A DNA stretch of 64,000 nucleotides from contig VTPC01091307.1 in NCBI GenBank assembly GCA_011009095.1, forward strand, positions 287,331-351,330, read 5' to 3'. This document shows, piece after piece, positions 36,951 through 48,356 of the stretch; positions within the stretch are counted from its first letter, which is position 1; each line of letters begins with the position of its first letter. The position numbers were made by a program, and so were the translations under genes. The stretch comes from Ignelater luminosus. Lineage: Eukaryota; Arthropoda; Insecta; Coleoptera; Elateridae. The notes under the pieces were generated by a model. That model had not been told where the DNA came from and did not search any database. It worked only from the letters and a program-made list of their open reading frames with translations.

Positions 36951-37560
36951 CCATTATGAAGAGCGAATGAGAACGGAAGAACGGCTCAATCCGTATAGCA
37001 AGAGCGGCTTGGACATCGGAGAGTAGTAACACATTACCAAAAGTTAGAGGTACACTACTAATCCTGAGTAAGAAGTGAGGATTCTGGATGTCGTTGCAGA
37101 AATCTCAACTCTAAGTGTTCATCAAATAGACCGTAGGCTGGATTTACATCGTATAACAGTTTGGTATGCTACATAATTGCACCCCTATCATCGTTAGAAA
37201 GTGTAAGCACTACAACCGTCTGATTTTCCAGATATACGTCGGGATATGCAAATTAGGTTTCCCAACGCGATGCTGAAAATCCCCAGCATGTGCTTTTTAC
37301 GGATGAAGCATCGTTTATAAGAGAAATTTAATAACCACAATAACCGCATTTGGGCAGATGAAAATCTGCACGCAACTTTCCTATGGGCTCCATGTTTGGA
37401 CAGACACAGTAAAGAATTCTGGTCGAAACTCTTCCAGAGTTACTTGAAGATGTTCTACTAGCAATAGGAGGCATATGAAGTTGCAACACGATGGAATTCC
37501 ATCACTGTTTCTTTCAAGCCAGAAATCTACTTGGCCAAAACCAGAAGCTTAGCAAATGTT
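36950..37560 (+). pseudogene. Degraded DD41D-type mariner-like transposase
   Basis: Plus-strand traces: VRILDVVAEISTLSVHQIDR RLDLHRITVW (second helix-turn-helix, about 37075-37165), a PYHR...LQPSDFPD stretch, text around CFLRMKHRL where LFTDEASF is expected (37285-37315), NNHNNRIWADENLHATF (about 37332-37380) and a late HDGIPS block near 37490. The order and wording match the transposase at 17779, so this is a much older relative. No terminal inverted repeats were found, and damage is heavy. Confidence 0.65.
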
Positions 37561-38600
37561 GAAAATCAATTTATTGTTTATAGGGCCCATAACTTTAGTA
37601 CTGAAGTGGAATCATTTCAATCAACTTTGAAGTTTAGTTTAAAAGTATCTTTTTATTTTTCTTCTTTCCGTTCTACGTTAATAAGCTTTGATATTTCTGT
37701 TCAGTGTGGTGATTGTGTTATGCTTTTGTGTATTTCTCTTTATTATTTCTAAAAAATGCCGATAAAGTGTTTTTTATTACAATTTAATTGATTAACTGCA
37801 ATAATCTAAGTCACTGTAAATTCCTTCAGCCTGTGAGGATTTGCAAAGACTTCTAAAGATTAGAATTTTTCCAAAACAAGGATTTACTATGGCGTACCTC
37901 CTATGAATCGAAATTACGAGATAATACTAAAACAGCGATGATCCAATGAGAATGAAATGAGGTTATAAATTATGACTCATAATATATGTTGAAAGTCTTG
38001 TTTGGGCTTTACAGGAAATGGTCCAACTATAGTCTCATGATTTACTAGGTAGTGCTACATAGCAGTTTGAAAATAGTTAGAAATTGTAATAATAGTGATT
38101 TACAGTCTTTTTGGTTTCCTTAAATTACTAGACAACAGAATTGACTTCGTACGACATAGCATTTTTGAATATTCAATGAAGATATTCATCAATGCTTCGA
38201 GCTAAAAAACCTTGCAGACCTAGCTTAAACTAAAAATCTTCAATGGAGGTAATACAAATATGTTAGAAGAGTGCAAAGTTCCATAAATGACCGATGATAT
38301 TATTTTACTGACTACAATTTCCAAGATGTCCCATTAGTAACGTAACATTAAACAATAACGACAAGCTTAAACATTTTTTTCATGGTATTCTGCTCAATTT
38401 TGTTTCGTTTACAAATCACTGAAACTCTTTAATCAAAAATCGTACTATTTAGTCAAGTCAAGCAGAAGCAGCTCATATCCAAAATTCTTAAAGAAATGCG
38501 TATAATAATTTGCGATTCCTTATTGAATGCCGACTGCAACAGCGTAGAATTTCAGGATGCTACTAAAGCTAAAGCTATTTGATAATATTCAATTATTTGT
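37560..38600. other. AT-rich stretch, no gene recognised
   Basis: Non-coding by inspection. It ends at the TTGT target duplication (38597-38600) of the TGTAACG-ended element. Confidence 0.4.
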
Positions 38601-40125
38601 TGTAACGGTCACTTTTTGCTTCCGTTACATGTATTATGTTTAGTCTGTGCTTTCGGTGTGTTCTTGATTTTTTTGTTGACGATTTGCATTGTTATTATTA
38701 TTGTTAAGCAGGACACAGGATAGAATTAATTTCGACATATTTTAGTAAATTTCTTATTCTAGTGTTTTAGCGTATTTGAACCGCTCTTAGCGGAATAATT
38801 TCTGTTGATTGGGTTAGCCTCAGAATTTGATTAGCTAAAAGATTGAAGTGGATTAATGTCATTCGAGTAGGGTTAGAGATTTTTAGTAATTTTCTTCCAG
38901 AAAGATAGACCGTCTGTGCCTAGCGAGATCGGTTCTTATTGTGTGAAAAGCCTAAATACTGGGGTAAGTTATCTTCCCCTTTGTTTTCCTAGCGGATGTT
39001 GCAAGGGTTTTTTTGTACTCAGATTTTTTGTGGAGACGGTTTCTGAACCGAACCTAGTTTTTATGAAAATTCGTTCGTGAATTTTGAATTAGGAAGAATA
39101 GCCGGTTTTCTCGCAGCCGATACTCATCAGGGTTCAGATCTACCGATATGATCGCCGCACCGTGCTCCTGGTAGCATACTGATCTTAATCTAATCTTCTG
39201 AAGTTAAACATCTTAAGAACAGTTCAACCTGATCCGGTTTTTTGCGTAACGGTCCGCCTGCTGAATCCACATGTGGGATCAACAGCGGCACCTAAATTAC
39301 GAATAAGTTTATGGAAGATCGTCGATCCCTAGCACTTATCAAATTTTTTGTTGCCTTAAATACAATTTGTTTAAATAAATGTGTGTGAATACTTGAGAAC
39401 GGGAATTGACGTAGAAATTTAATTTTTGTTCATTCAAAAAGAAACTTATTATCAGATGACGTAACGTTTATTGAAATTATTGTGGTTTTCGTAAATTGTT
39501 TTATTACAGCTGTTTCCCCTCTACGATCAGATCTGTATCACAGCGGGCTTCTTCGGGGTAAGTGGTGTATTTTTTTCAATGCTCGTTTCGTAGTTTTTTC
39601 AATTTTAATGAAGTTTAATTATTCATTATTAAATTCTGTTTTTAGAAGTTAAGTGAAATCTACAGTAGTAAAGATTTATTTGTTAAAATTTTATTTATTC
39701 GAATTTTTCAAAATTTTTCTCTTGTTGCATTTTAGATTACCAAAAGTGTCTTCACTTATTCATTTTTATGGATTTTGAACTATACGATCAAGTATTTGTA
39801 ATGCTTACACTTTATTTATTATTATCTGAATATTTAAATTTATTATTTAATTATAATTTAATTGTAATTTTAATTGGATAATTTATTAGCATTTTTTACT
39901 TTATTGAATTCTCGTATTAATTTTTTGTGTTTTTTTTAAATAAAAGATACTGGTGCCTATTACATAAATTCGCTTAATATATGTATAAATTAAATGTGTT
40001 GGATTTTGCTGTTACGCAATTCCTTATCCTCGCTCAAGGCCACCGACTGAGTTTTAGCCGGCCTAGGACCAGTTAAGTTCTAGTTACGCTAGAGTCAATA
40101 TTATGTAACGCAAGGTTACGTTACA
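38601..40125. mobile_element. TGTAACG-ended element, copy C (solo LTR or TIR element)
   Basis: 1525 bp with TGTAACG at 38601 and CGTTACA ending at 40125, flanked by the 4-bp duplication TTGT (38597-38600; 40126-40129). The first 85 bases match the left end of copy A (CTGTGCTTTCGGTGTGTTCTTG shared) and the last 130 match its right end (TCCTTATCCTCGCTCAAGGC, CCGGCCTAGGACC). The interior has no gag-pol text. It may be a solo LTR of the Gypsy-like family or a non-autonomous element with inverted ends. The plus strand carries a GGGTAAGT donor-like site near 39560 and an AATAAA near 39943. Confidence 0.75.
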
Positions 40126-40778
40126 TTGTTTTTATGTTTTGTCTAATTGTTGATCAATTCTTTTTCAGTAAAATAATGAAAATTCGCTTAGTTCAGTGTT
40201 TGTCAATCTATTAACTTCAAACCGATTGTTAGTGGCCCGTGTAAGATTGTAAGGTTGTGAGATTGCTTGAACTCTCTCGGTATTTTTTTATTATTATTCT
40301 TTTATTTCAATAAAACCTTTCATCATGGAAACGCTCAGTAGGATCATGATCAAACAATGATCTGAATCCAAATTTTCAAAAACAGGAAACTCGGAGATAG
40401 GATGCCAAATGGTGATGAAACTTTTTCTTTGAGTTTTCTTTTTTTGCCAGATTACGGTAGCTCAGAAATTATTTGTTAAATGGGGAAAAACAATGTTGAG
40501 TACTAGCAACTGCGTCCCCAAGGTTCCTAAGTTAGCACTAAATTCTTTCACTTTGATTTATACGTTGTGTTGGATAGTACATAAATTTACTAAAAGGCAA
40601 GTTAATGTCAAGATTTGTGTAAATAGCGATGGAATTCTAAGTGTCATTAATTAGCATGATACTGTTGACAAAAACGTAAATTGTTTTCAATAACTGGGAA
40701 TTCATTAAAGTAGGATTTACTGAAAATCAAAATCTTTACAGAATGTGAATACACGTCTTATATGTGCAAACATTTATA
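40126..40778. other. Spacer between copy C and M1d
   Basis: AT-rich with no recognised feature, running from the right TTGT target repeat to the TA at 40777-40778. Confidence 0.45.
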
Positions 40779-41672
40779 CAGTATGTCCACATTTCGATGC
40801 TCACTATTGGGATCTCGGAAATTGGAAGAGATACGAAGTCGGTTAAATTAGAAGGAATTTTCCTATTTTGGAGATTAATTTACTTATGCTTTTGTTTTTC
40901 AAAAAAGTTCTTACTAGATATTTGCTAAAAACGAAATTATCTTATTTTTTCTAAGGTGGAATATTTCAGGAACGAATAAAAATAGCAAAGAACAGCAAAG
41001 AGGGTGTTTTAGAGAATTTACTCTGAAACACAAAAAATTATTTTCGCAACTGTCTTTTGTTTTACTTCGGCGGTGAAACGTAAATCCAAATTTTTTCTAA
41101 TGGAACGCCTACTTGATTTCCACATTACTGAACTGCACGCCTTAAATGCTTTTTAGTGATACATGGTTTGACATAGCTATTCTTTTGTTTTACCGAGTTA
41201 TGAAGTGAAAATCATTTTTCATCATAGCGTGCCATGACATCTAACACACAAAGTCGTGGATTTTCATCAGATAAATTCATTTGTTATGCAAAAATTGCTA
41301 AAACAAAATAAATACGCTTTTATGGGGATTAGCTGCTTATTGGATGCTATCTGTGAATGCTCATTAAAGTATCTTAAAAGCGTCTTTTGTTGTTTTAGCA
41401 ATTGTTACATAACAAATGTAATTTATCTGACAAAAATCAACGATTTTCGTTTAAAGCCATGGCACACTACGTAGGAAATGATTTTGATTTAAAAGAAAAA
41501 TAAGATAATTTAATTTTTAGCAAATATCTAGTAAGCCGTGAACTTTTTTGGAAAAACAAAAGCATAAGTAAATTGATCTCCAAAATAGCCAAACTTCTTC
41601 TAATTTAACCGACTTCGTATCTCTTACAATTTCCGAGATCGCAATAGTGAGCATCGAAGTGTGGACACGCGG
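40779..41672. mobile_element. M1 foldback element (M1d)
   Basis: 894 bp, TA at 40777-40778 and 41673-41674. It starts CAGTATGTCCACATTTCGAT. The right end has drifted (GGACACGCGG). The arms meet near 41350. The right arm carries the same roughly 290-bp gap as M1c, and the long left arm spans about 40960-41215. Confidence 0.88.
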
Positions 41673-43580
41673 TATACCCCTTTTCATTGTAGTCACAAAG
41701 CGACATAGGGTTTTAGATGTTCTTTTGTATTGAACACTAAGTATGTCCAAATAAATTGCTTATTACCTTTAAAGTGTCAACAAACAAAGTAAACAATTAA
41801 AACTTGTCGCAGAGTCAAGTTTATCATTAATACCCCTACTTACTTTGTGTATTAATATCACAAAGTTACAGACAAAACGGCTTATGTAAAACAAACAATA
41901 CATGTTAGTATCAAACTAAATTTATTAAATTATCTCAGCCCAAATTTCTGATAAAATTAGCAGAAAACAATTTCAATTGACATTTGAAGTCAACAAAAAT
42001 AATAATTTTTCTTTTTAGTGTTTTTATGAATACACAAAACGAACTGTCTGTAATTTCGGTTAATTAATAAATTAACATTCTATGCCTCAAGCAGCATGAT
42101 AATCTTACATTAAGAGTTTGTATTAAAAAAGAATCAATAAAAGGGTCTAAAGGTTATCATTAGTTACTGTAGAGTTTCCCTACTGTGTTTTCGTTTTAAT
42201 TTCTTTTTAATTGAGTGATTAGATCTGGATTTACCAAACTGAAGGTTATTTTGTGCAAAAAATCATTAAATGTGCGTGATATTGATTTGAAAAACATTTG
42301 ATGGTTAATTTCTACGTTTGTATTCGAAGCTGATTTTTTTGCTTTAGTTTTTCATTTTACACAGAAATAATTCATTTCATATTCAACCTAGAAAGCAACC
42401 AAGTTTGAGAAGAATTAACCTTTACAGGCACGTACAAATTTCCTAAAAGACAGTCTTTATGTGGTAGTGTAATAAACCGTACGACTTAAATAGAATATTA
42501 AAATTCATATGAAGTATAAGAAGGTACTTTATAACAACAGCCCAGCTTTCAAATAAAGATTTTAAAAGTCCAATAAACGAACTGAAGACGATTGTGCGTT
42601 TTTGCATGGATCGTTTCCCTTCAAAACTCATGCATTAAATATTATTCTAAAGATCTTTGCAAAAGTCCTATTAAGTATGACAATATAAAATACCGGAATA
42701 TATTCCCTCCCTACGTATAAAACCGATTTAATAATATACTTAAAAGGGTTTTTTGAAAAGATTTATAGTTTATTCTGTAAAATCAGTACTTTAGTTATTA
42801 TTCATAAGAAGTCTAACAGTTATTACAATTTAAATATTACAGATTTTTGAAAAAAATAGAACTAAGTAATTTAGGCAGGCTTTCCACAACCAATGTGAAT
42901 CTAGTAAATAGGAAATTGACAGCAAACTCATTTACAATGTATTTGAAATCGTAGTCATAAAATGTTCCTTGAAAGCCTAAGACTGAGATTTTGCCTAAGA
43001 AACTGACCTAATTACTCGCGGTAAAGATAATTCATGATACGATACCACTTCAGTTTTATTACTTAGCAATAAATAGATAACATACAATGTTAAGTGGTAA
43101 AATGGCTGACTGAGACCTTGTTGAATAACAAAAGAAAAACACAAAAAGACAATATCAAGAATATTATAAAAGTTCCCAGTCTTTCAAGAACTGTAACGTC
43201 CAGAAGACTCGATCTACTTTACTTGAAAATTAATTTCTACATCAAGTGTTTTCTTTTAGGTCTCAAAAGTCTATCTTCTTCATTTTCATGAACAGATTAC
43301 TTCGTAGCTTCTTCTGAGACACTTTGATTGTGAAGTTGCGTAGCCGCATAAATTTGAATATCATAATTCCAGTACCGTGCCGAACCGTCTCACAGTGGTC
43401 GGAAATGACGAAAAACCGGTCAAAACTAAATAACTCTCAGAATTGCCTAAATTTGTGGTATATAAGATGTTATTGGCGTCTCTGCTATCCAAAATGATGT
43501 AAGAAATGGAAATTATTTTATTTATTTATTTGTTTCATCGATGAAATTTAAAAAATCTCGTATTTGAATTCGTACATTCT
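41673..43580. other. AT-rich stretch, no gene recognised
   Basis: About 1.9 kb without coding signal. A GC-richer patch near 43370-43430 (GTACCGTGCCGAACCGTCTC) precedes the tandem duplication. Confidence 0.4.
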
Positions 43581-43583
43581 GTC

Positions 43584-43893
43584 TGTCTGTTGGTTCGTTG
43601 CCATGTTGTCGTAACTTTACAGAACATATTATGTATGAAATCAACTTTTAATTTTCTCCTGATAACAGATACATATTCGGTATTTTGATATCTCGAATAG
43701 TTCTCGAGATAATCGAAATCAAAGATGGCGATTTTTTGGCATAGTCTGTCTGTTGTTGCCGTACCTTTACAGGAGTTGTTATACATAGAATCAGCTTAGA
43801 ATCTTTTCCTGATCACAGATACATAATCGGTATTTCGGTATTTCGAATACTTTTCGAGATAATCGGGATCGAAAATGGCAATTTGTCGACATA
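43584..43893. repeat. Two-unit tandem repeat, ~150-bp period
   Basis: Two successive units share TCTGTCTGTTG, GTAACTTTAC/GTACCTTTAC, ACAGATACATA, TCGGTATTT, CTCGAGATAATCG and AAATGGCGA-like words at a spacing of about 150 bp (for example GTAACTTTAC at 43611 and GTACCTTTAC at 43761). A partial third unit may trail to about 43920. Possibly satellite-like or part of an unrecognised element. Confidence 0.7.
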
Positions 43894-43979
43894 GTAATAT
43901 TATATACGAGATCGACTTAGTTTTTTAACAAAGGGCATGCACGAGGTGTACCTCACCGATTTTTCTGAAACATGATATA

Positions 43980-44824
43980 CAGTGTCCGCCAAGAAGTCTG
44001 CACCATATGGGAAAAACTTTTTTCGGCATCAGGTTTTCTTTGCTCCAGAACCAAAAATGACCTAATCAAAAGTAATCATGGGGTCGCCATTACCTGTCAA
44101 ATTTGACATTCTTAGAGAAAATGACCGAATTTTAAAAAAAGTCATGAGAAAAAATGTTTCCTTTCCAATTTTGTACCCGTATGCAAATTTTCAAAAGCTT
44201 GCCACGATTTTCAAATTTTGCCCTTTATTTCGCTTTTCCTTATTTGTATGAAGGTAGTGTTAACAAAAGCTTTTGTAAATGTTTATTTAAAAGATGCGAT
44301 AAGATATGCAATGCACGCTCTGATTACAAATCTAATTTATGTATTTATCTGTATGAATGAACTTTGCACCAAGTGTGCTACTTTACCAAAGTTCCATTTT
44401 TTATTTTTTACATAAAAATAAGGAAAAAAAGATTATTTAGACCGTAAAATGAGTATTGTGCAATATGTATCTAATCAATAAGTGTTTTGAATTAGATTGG
44501 ATCGACTTTTATTGATTAACAATTAAGGAAAACTGAAATAAAGGGTAAAATATGAAAATCGTGGTAGGCTTTTGAAAATTTGCATACGGGTAGAAAATTG
44601 CAAAGGAAACATTCTTTTCTTTCAAGATTCGGTCAAATAAGTCCATTTTTCAAACATTTTTACTAAAAATGTCAAATTTGACAGGTAATGGCGACCACAT
44701 GATTACTTTTGATTAGATCATTTATGGTTCTAGAGCAAGCAAAACCTGATGCCGGAAAAAGTTTTTCCATAAGTCATTCAATAAAAACTTTTCTCATATC
44801 GTCCAGACTTTTTGGCGGACACTG
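43980..44824. mobile_element. Foldback MITE with CAGTGTCCGCC ends
   Basis: 845 bp flanked by TA (43978-43979; 44825-44826). The arms of about 270 bp mirror each other: CAGTGTCCGCCAAGAAGTCT on the left, AGACTTTTTGGCGGACACTG on the right, and inside them TGTCAAATTTGACA-type palindromes and CGTATGCAAATTTTCAAAAG / CTTTTGAAAATTTGCATACG. The loop between about 44260 and 44520 has no coding content. Confidence 0.88.
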
Positions 44825-45529
44825 TATAAGTAGTACGGTTCAAAACATTAGACACGTAGTTTTATATATCGGCTGAGCTTGCATCATATTCTACATTTAA
44901 AACGGAAATAAAAATTCGTCAAAAAGCAAACTTTTGAAAATCCGTTTTCGTCGAACGAATGCGAATTTCAAAAAACCAAAAGAAAAAATAAAAAGTATAA
45001 AAAAGGTGTGGTTTTCGGGGGGTGGGAGTTGAGGGTGGGCGTAAGAAAAATCTGCTTGTACCACCAGATAGGGAATAAAAAGTAATTAAATTTTGCCATT
45101 TGAACCATATCGATATTTATTACCGTTTGGGAGTTATAGGGCTTTAAATCAAATTTACCAGAGAAAGTTTGTCGGCTTAAAAAGTTTCTTCGATTCAAAA
45201 AGTCTAATCTAGACCGAAAGAGTCAGGAAAATTCTAAAACGTAAGGCTTGATCCTATCTTACCAGAACTTTAGGCATTAGAGTGAAGTGAAAATGAACAT
45301 AAAAAAATTTTTCCCTCTAATCTTTTGGCCTGTATGTAGAAAAGTTGCCTTTTGCAAGTGTAAATTATTGTGCAAAAACTGGCTTTAGTGAGACGACTTC
45401 TTTGGTTGCCCATTTGCCAGACCATTTTGAAAAAGATGGTAGCTATTCTTTTTATGCAGCTCTGCAGGCTCTTTGCTTATTTTCATATAGAACTGAAAAC
45501 TTCAAAATATCGACTTCAGCCGGTACATC
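44825..45529. other. Spacer with a G-rich patch
   Basis: The segment contains a G-run (GGTTTTCGGGGGGTGGGAG) near 45012-45030. The right part (45345-45529) may hold eroded 3' sequence of the coding remnant described next. Confidence 0.4.
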
Positions 45530-47620
45530 AGAAATCATTTGCTGAAGCTCATCATCAGAAATTGATACTGTTATGGGCGGCTTGGTGATTGTTGTTGACT
45601 GTCAGTCAATTAATTCTATATAGTTTTCAGTATTAAAGTTTAAGCAGGGAATGTTAAACTGGCGAACTTGGAAAATTGACATTTTCGCTTGTCTGCATTT
45701 TAATATTCTTCTTAAAGCCAATTCTCTGATAGGTTTCCTAATATCCGCCAACAATAGCTAGTAGAATATTTTGAGGATGCCCAAAGTAGCCGTTCCTTTG
45801 CAAGACTACATCTATAACTACTTTTAAGTCTTCTGGTAAGAATAATGATCTTTTCATAATGCCCAAAAAGCGTTTACTACCGTATCGATAAGAAGGTTGT
45901 GTCTTTATTTCAAAAACCATGTTGTGGCCTAAACGTTTACGACGTATTCGGTTAAGATCTTCAGAATTCTTGATGGATGCTCGATCGACACATCCCTATA
46001 TATTAATCGTTGTAGAGGCTGATCTATACGCATCTCCTCCGAGGGGAGGGTGTGGAAGAGGAGCCGAGAGGGTGGAACGGGTGGGCATCGCAACGTAGGG
46101 GTGGGGTGGCGCCGCATGCGTTTCCGAGGGTGGATCGAAAAATAAAGGTGAGGCTGCGGTAAGTTGGTTTGGAGAAGATGTGTGCGTGACCGAGTGTATT
46201 TGGATCTTTTTGGCCGTCATGCCGTGTCTCAGGAACGGCTGATCATATAGAGCTAGAACCTTGGTAGGTAGTTGAGTGATTGGTTTGTATAAGATGTGTG
46301 CGGGACCGACTCTGGTTTGTTTTGTTTGTCGGAAATCCCGTATCTGCGGAACGGCTGATCTTATGTAGATGAGACTTTGGTTGGCAGGTGCGGCGGGAGA
46401 AAAAGGTTTGCAGAAGATGTGAGCGAGACACAGCGTATTTTGTTTTCTTTTTCGGCAAAAATTCCGTATCTCCGAAACGGCTGATGCGATACAGATGGAA
46501 TTATGGTAGGCGGGAGTGTTGGGAGCCAAGGCTTGCATAAGCTGCGTGCGAGACCAACCACATTTTGTTTTTTGTTTTGGCAAACATTCCGTATTTCCTA
46601 AACGAGTGATTTTATAGAGATGGGACTTTGATAGGCGGGTGAGGTGGGGAAAATGTTTGCGTAAGGTGCATGCGGTAACACGAAATGGTTGCGTATTTTG
46701 TTGGTTTTTTTTGTATAACAACCGGGGTCTCAAGAACGGCTTGATTCTTTGCAGATAGGACTATGCTAAGTAGGTGCGGTGAGGGAACGGTTCATCTTGT
46801 AGAGACGAGACTTTGGTGGGTGGGAAATGGCTTGGAGATGGAAAACGTGCGCGGCACCGACCGTCTTTTGTTTTGGTAGACAATCCGTATCTTGCAAACG
46901 ACTAAACCTATAGAGATGAGACTTTGGTAGGCAGGTAAGGTAGAAAAGATGCTTGCCCAAGATGGGTGCGTGACCAAACGTAGTTTCTTTTTTCGTTTGG
47001 TAAAGGACCTCTGACCTTTGTCGGTCACGCGCTTTGTTGTGCCCGGAGACTTGAAAAGTCAAAGCGCTGCAGGTGTCGGCCCCGAGCGAAGCCGCGAAAC
47101 AGACAAACGAGGGCCTAGAGGTGATAGCGGCGGACCTCCGCGGCAGCGGAAGTCCGCCCGCGTCCACCTGTAGTATAATCCTAAAATCCTATTAGCTGTC
47201 GTTCCCCATCTTGAATGAGCCATTTTCCTGGTTCTCGTACTAATCTTGAAGATATTTCGCCTTTAAAAATTGGACTACAGATTTGATACAGATACTGTCG
47301 ATCAGCACTAAACTCATTAGAATCTATTTCAGGTAGAGTAACTTAACTTTTTTGGAATATTTATGATAGCTAGCTTTTCGCCGTTTTCGAGCTGTTTCCC
47401 AATTTCTCCACAGCATCCTTTTGGTCCAGTAGTTTTTTCTGTCCAAATGTTGCAAGAGATAGCGTAATCGGAGTTCGTTCGCGTGAATTAATCAAACCAT
47501 TGTAGAAAATGTCCCAAAGAAAGTTTAAGTTCCCTTAGAATCTCATTTTTAAGACCAGTATTAACCGCTGTCCCATCAAGCCCGAACTGAGAGATATCAA
47601 ATGGTTCGTATTACCCTTGT
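45530..47620 (-). pseudogene. Uncharacterised transposon-associated protein (DGTAVNTG family)
   Basis: Minus-strand remnant, in coding order: FGLDGTAVNTGLKNEIL (about 47570), a TTGPKGCCGEIGKQLE stretch (about 47420), EIDSNEFSADRQYLYQI and KMAHSRWGTTANRI (47190-47340); then, beyond the inserted block 46001-47173, SIEHPSRILKILTEYVVNV (about 45930-45990), FEIKTQPSYRYGSKRFLGIM and LQRNGYFGHPQNILLA (45738-45920), NYIELIDC, and finally TKPPITVSISDDELQQMI (about 45570). This order matches a protein found in many copies in insects, cnidarians and molluscs, usually annotated only as uncharacterised and probably carried by a mobile element. The copy is decayed. Function unknown. Confidence 0.65.
46001..47173. 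mobile_element. GC-rich tandem-repeat insertion ending in a hairpin
   Basis: A 1173-bp block splits the coding remnant. TATA-containing flanks remain on both sides (TA target implied). About six to seven degenerate units of roughly 115-160 bp occur, marked by CGTATCT..CGAAACGGCTGAT, AGAGATGAGACTTTGGTAGGC and GATGTGTGCGAGACC, at about 46222, 46338, 46460, 46588, 46718 and 46881. The right end (about 47120-47160) forms a strong hairpin, GGCGGACCTCCGC opposite GCGGAAGTCCGCC, about 12 bases from the edge. A 3' hairpin plus internal tandem repeats recalls Helitron/Helentron-derived elements, but the usual CTRR end is not seen. No inverted ends were found. The open frames across it are by-products of the repeat. 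Confidence 0.6.
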
Positions 47621-47776
47621 GTATAATAGGATAATACGTATGTATTACAACAGGTGTTTTGAACATTCTCATTATTGTTTTGTAGCTTTATCTCTTACTA
47701 GTTTATATATTCCTAATTTTGTTCAAATTTAAACGTTCAAATGAAAATATTTAAGGCCGATTTTCAATCAAAAATC
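47174..47776. other. Remnant coding text, then flank of the Copia element
   Basis: Up to about 47620 this is the N-terminal side of the DGTAVNTG-family remnant. The remainder, to the Copia LTR at 47777, shows nothing recognisable. Confidence 0.45.
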
Positions 47777-47973
47777 TGATAAATTTACTGGGTTTCTATA
47801 TTTTGGGAAACAATGAGGAATAGTAATCAAAATAAGAAAGAACACACAAGTTTATTAACTTCTTTTAAGTATTAGAATGGAATATGACATACAATTAACT
47901 TTTTTTTTATTTACAGTGACAATATTAATAAACATTAACACAGTGTTGTATTTCACGATTGCAATCTCCAACA
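47777..47973 (-). repeat. 3' LTR of the Copia element
   Basis: About 197 bp, sharing with the other LTR GGAATATGAC, ACACACAAGTTTATTAACTT and AACATTAACACAGTGTTG. Confidence 0.85.
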
Positions 47974-48029
47974 TTCCTCCTCAATCTTCTCCGAATTTTT
48001 TTTATGTTTTGTCTTTGGTAATGGTTTTG

Positions 48030-48356
48030 TTAAAAGATCTGGAAGCATTTCCTTGTAGGGCAATATTCCCACAAAACTATTTTTGTAATATGTTTTGATT
48101 GAGACAAATGATAAATTCCATTTGCTTCTTTAATTACTTCCATTCCGAGAAAGAATTTTATCTCTCCCAAATCTTGAATCTCCAAGAGTGATTCGATGTT
48201 CCTTTTAACTCTTTCAATCATGTAATTTGACTTTGAAGCAACAACCATATCATCAACGAAAATTAATAGATAGACAATCTCATTATTTTCTTGTTTAATG
48301 TAAAGACATGGATCAACTTTGTTTTGTTTAAAACCAACATTCTTTAATTGCATCAT
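48030..48356 (-). pseudogene. Copia reverse transcriptase fragment
   Basis: FKQNKVDPCLYIKQENNEIV and YLLIFVDDMVVASKS (the YVDD-type active box reads FVDD), followed by LGEIKFFLGMEVIK, the RVT_2 signature of Ty1/Copia RT. The text between this and integrase is also RT/connection-like but eroded. Confidence 0.85.

Noticed and set aside
45996-46733. A 245-residue minus-strand open frame, plus overlapping frames nearby, as a repeat protein
   Set aside because: The peptide repeats because the DNA is a tandem repeat; the units differ in length, other frames are open too, and no start context or conserved domain supports it.
46001-47173. Firm Helitron call
   Set aside because: A 3' hairpin and tandem repeats fit, but there is no 5' TC, no clear CTRR end and the junction looks like TA, not A-T.
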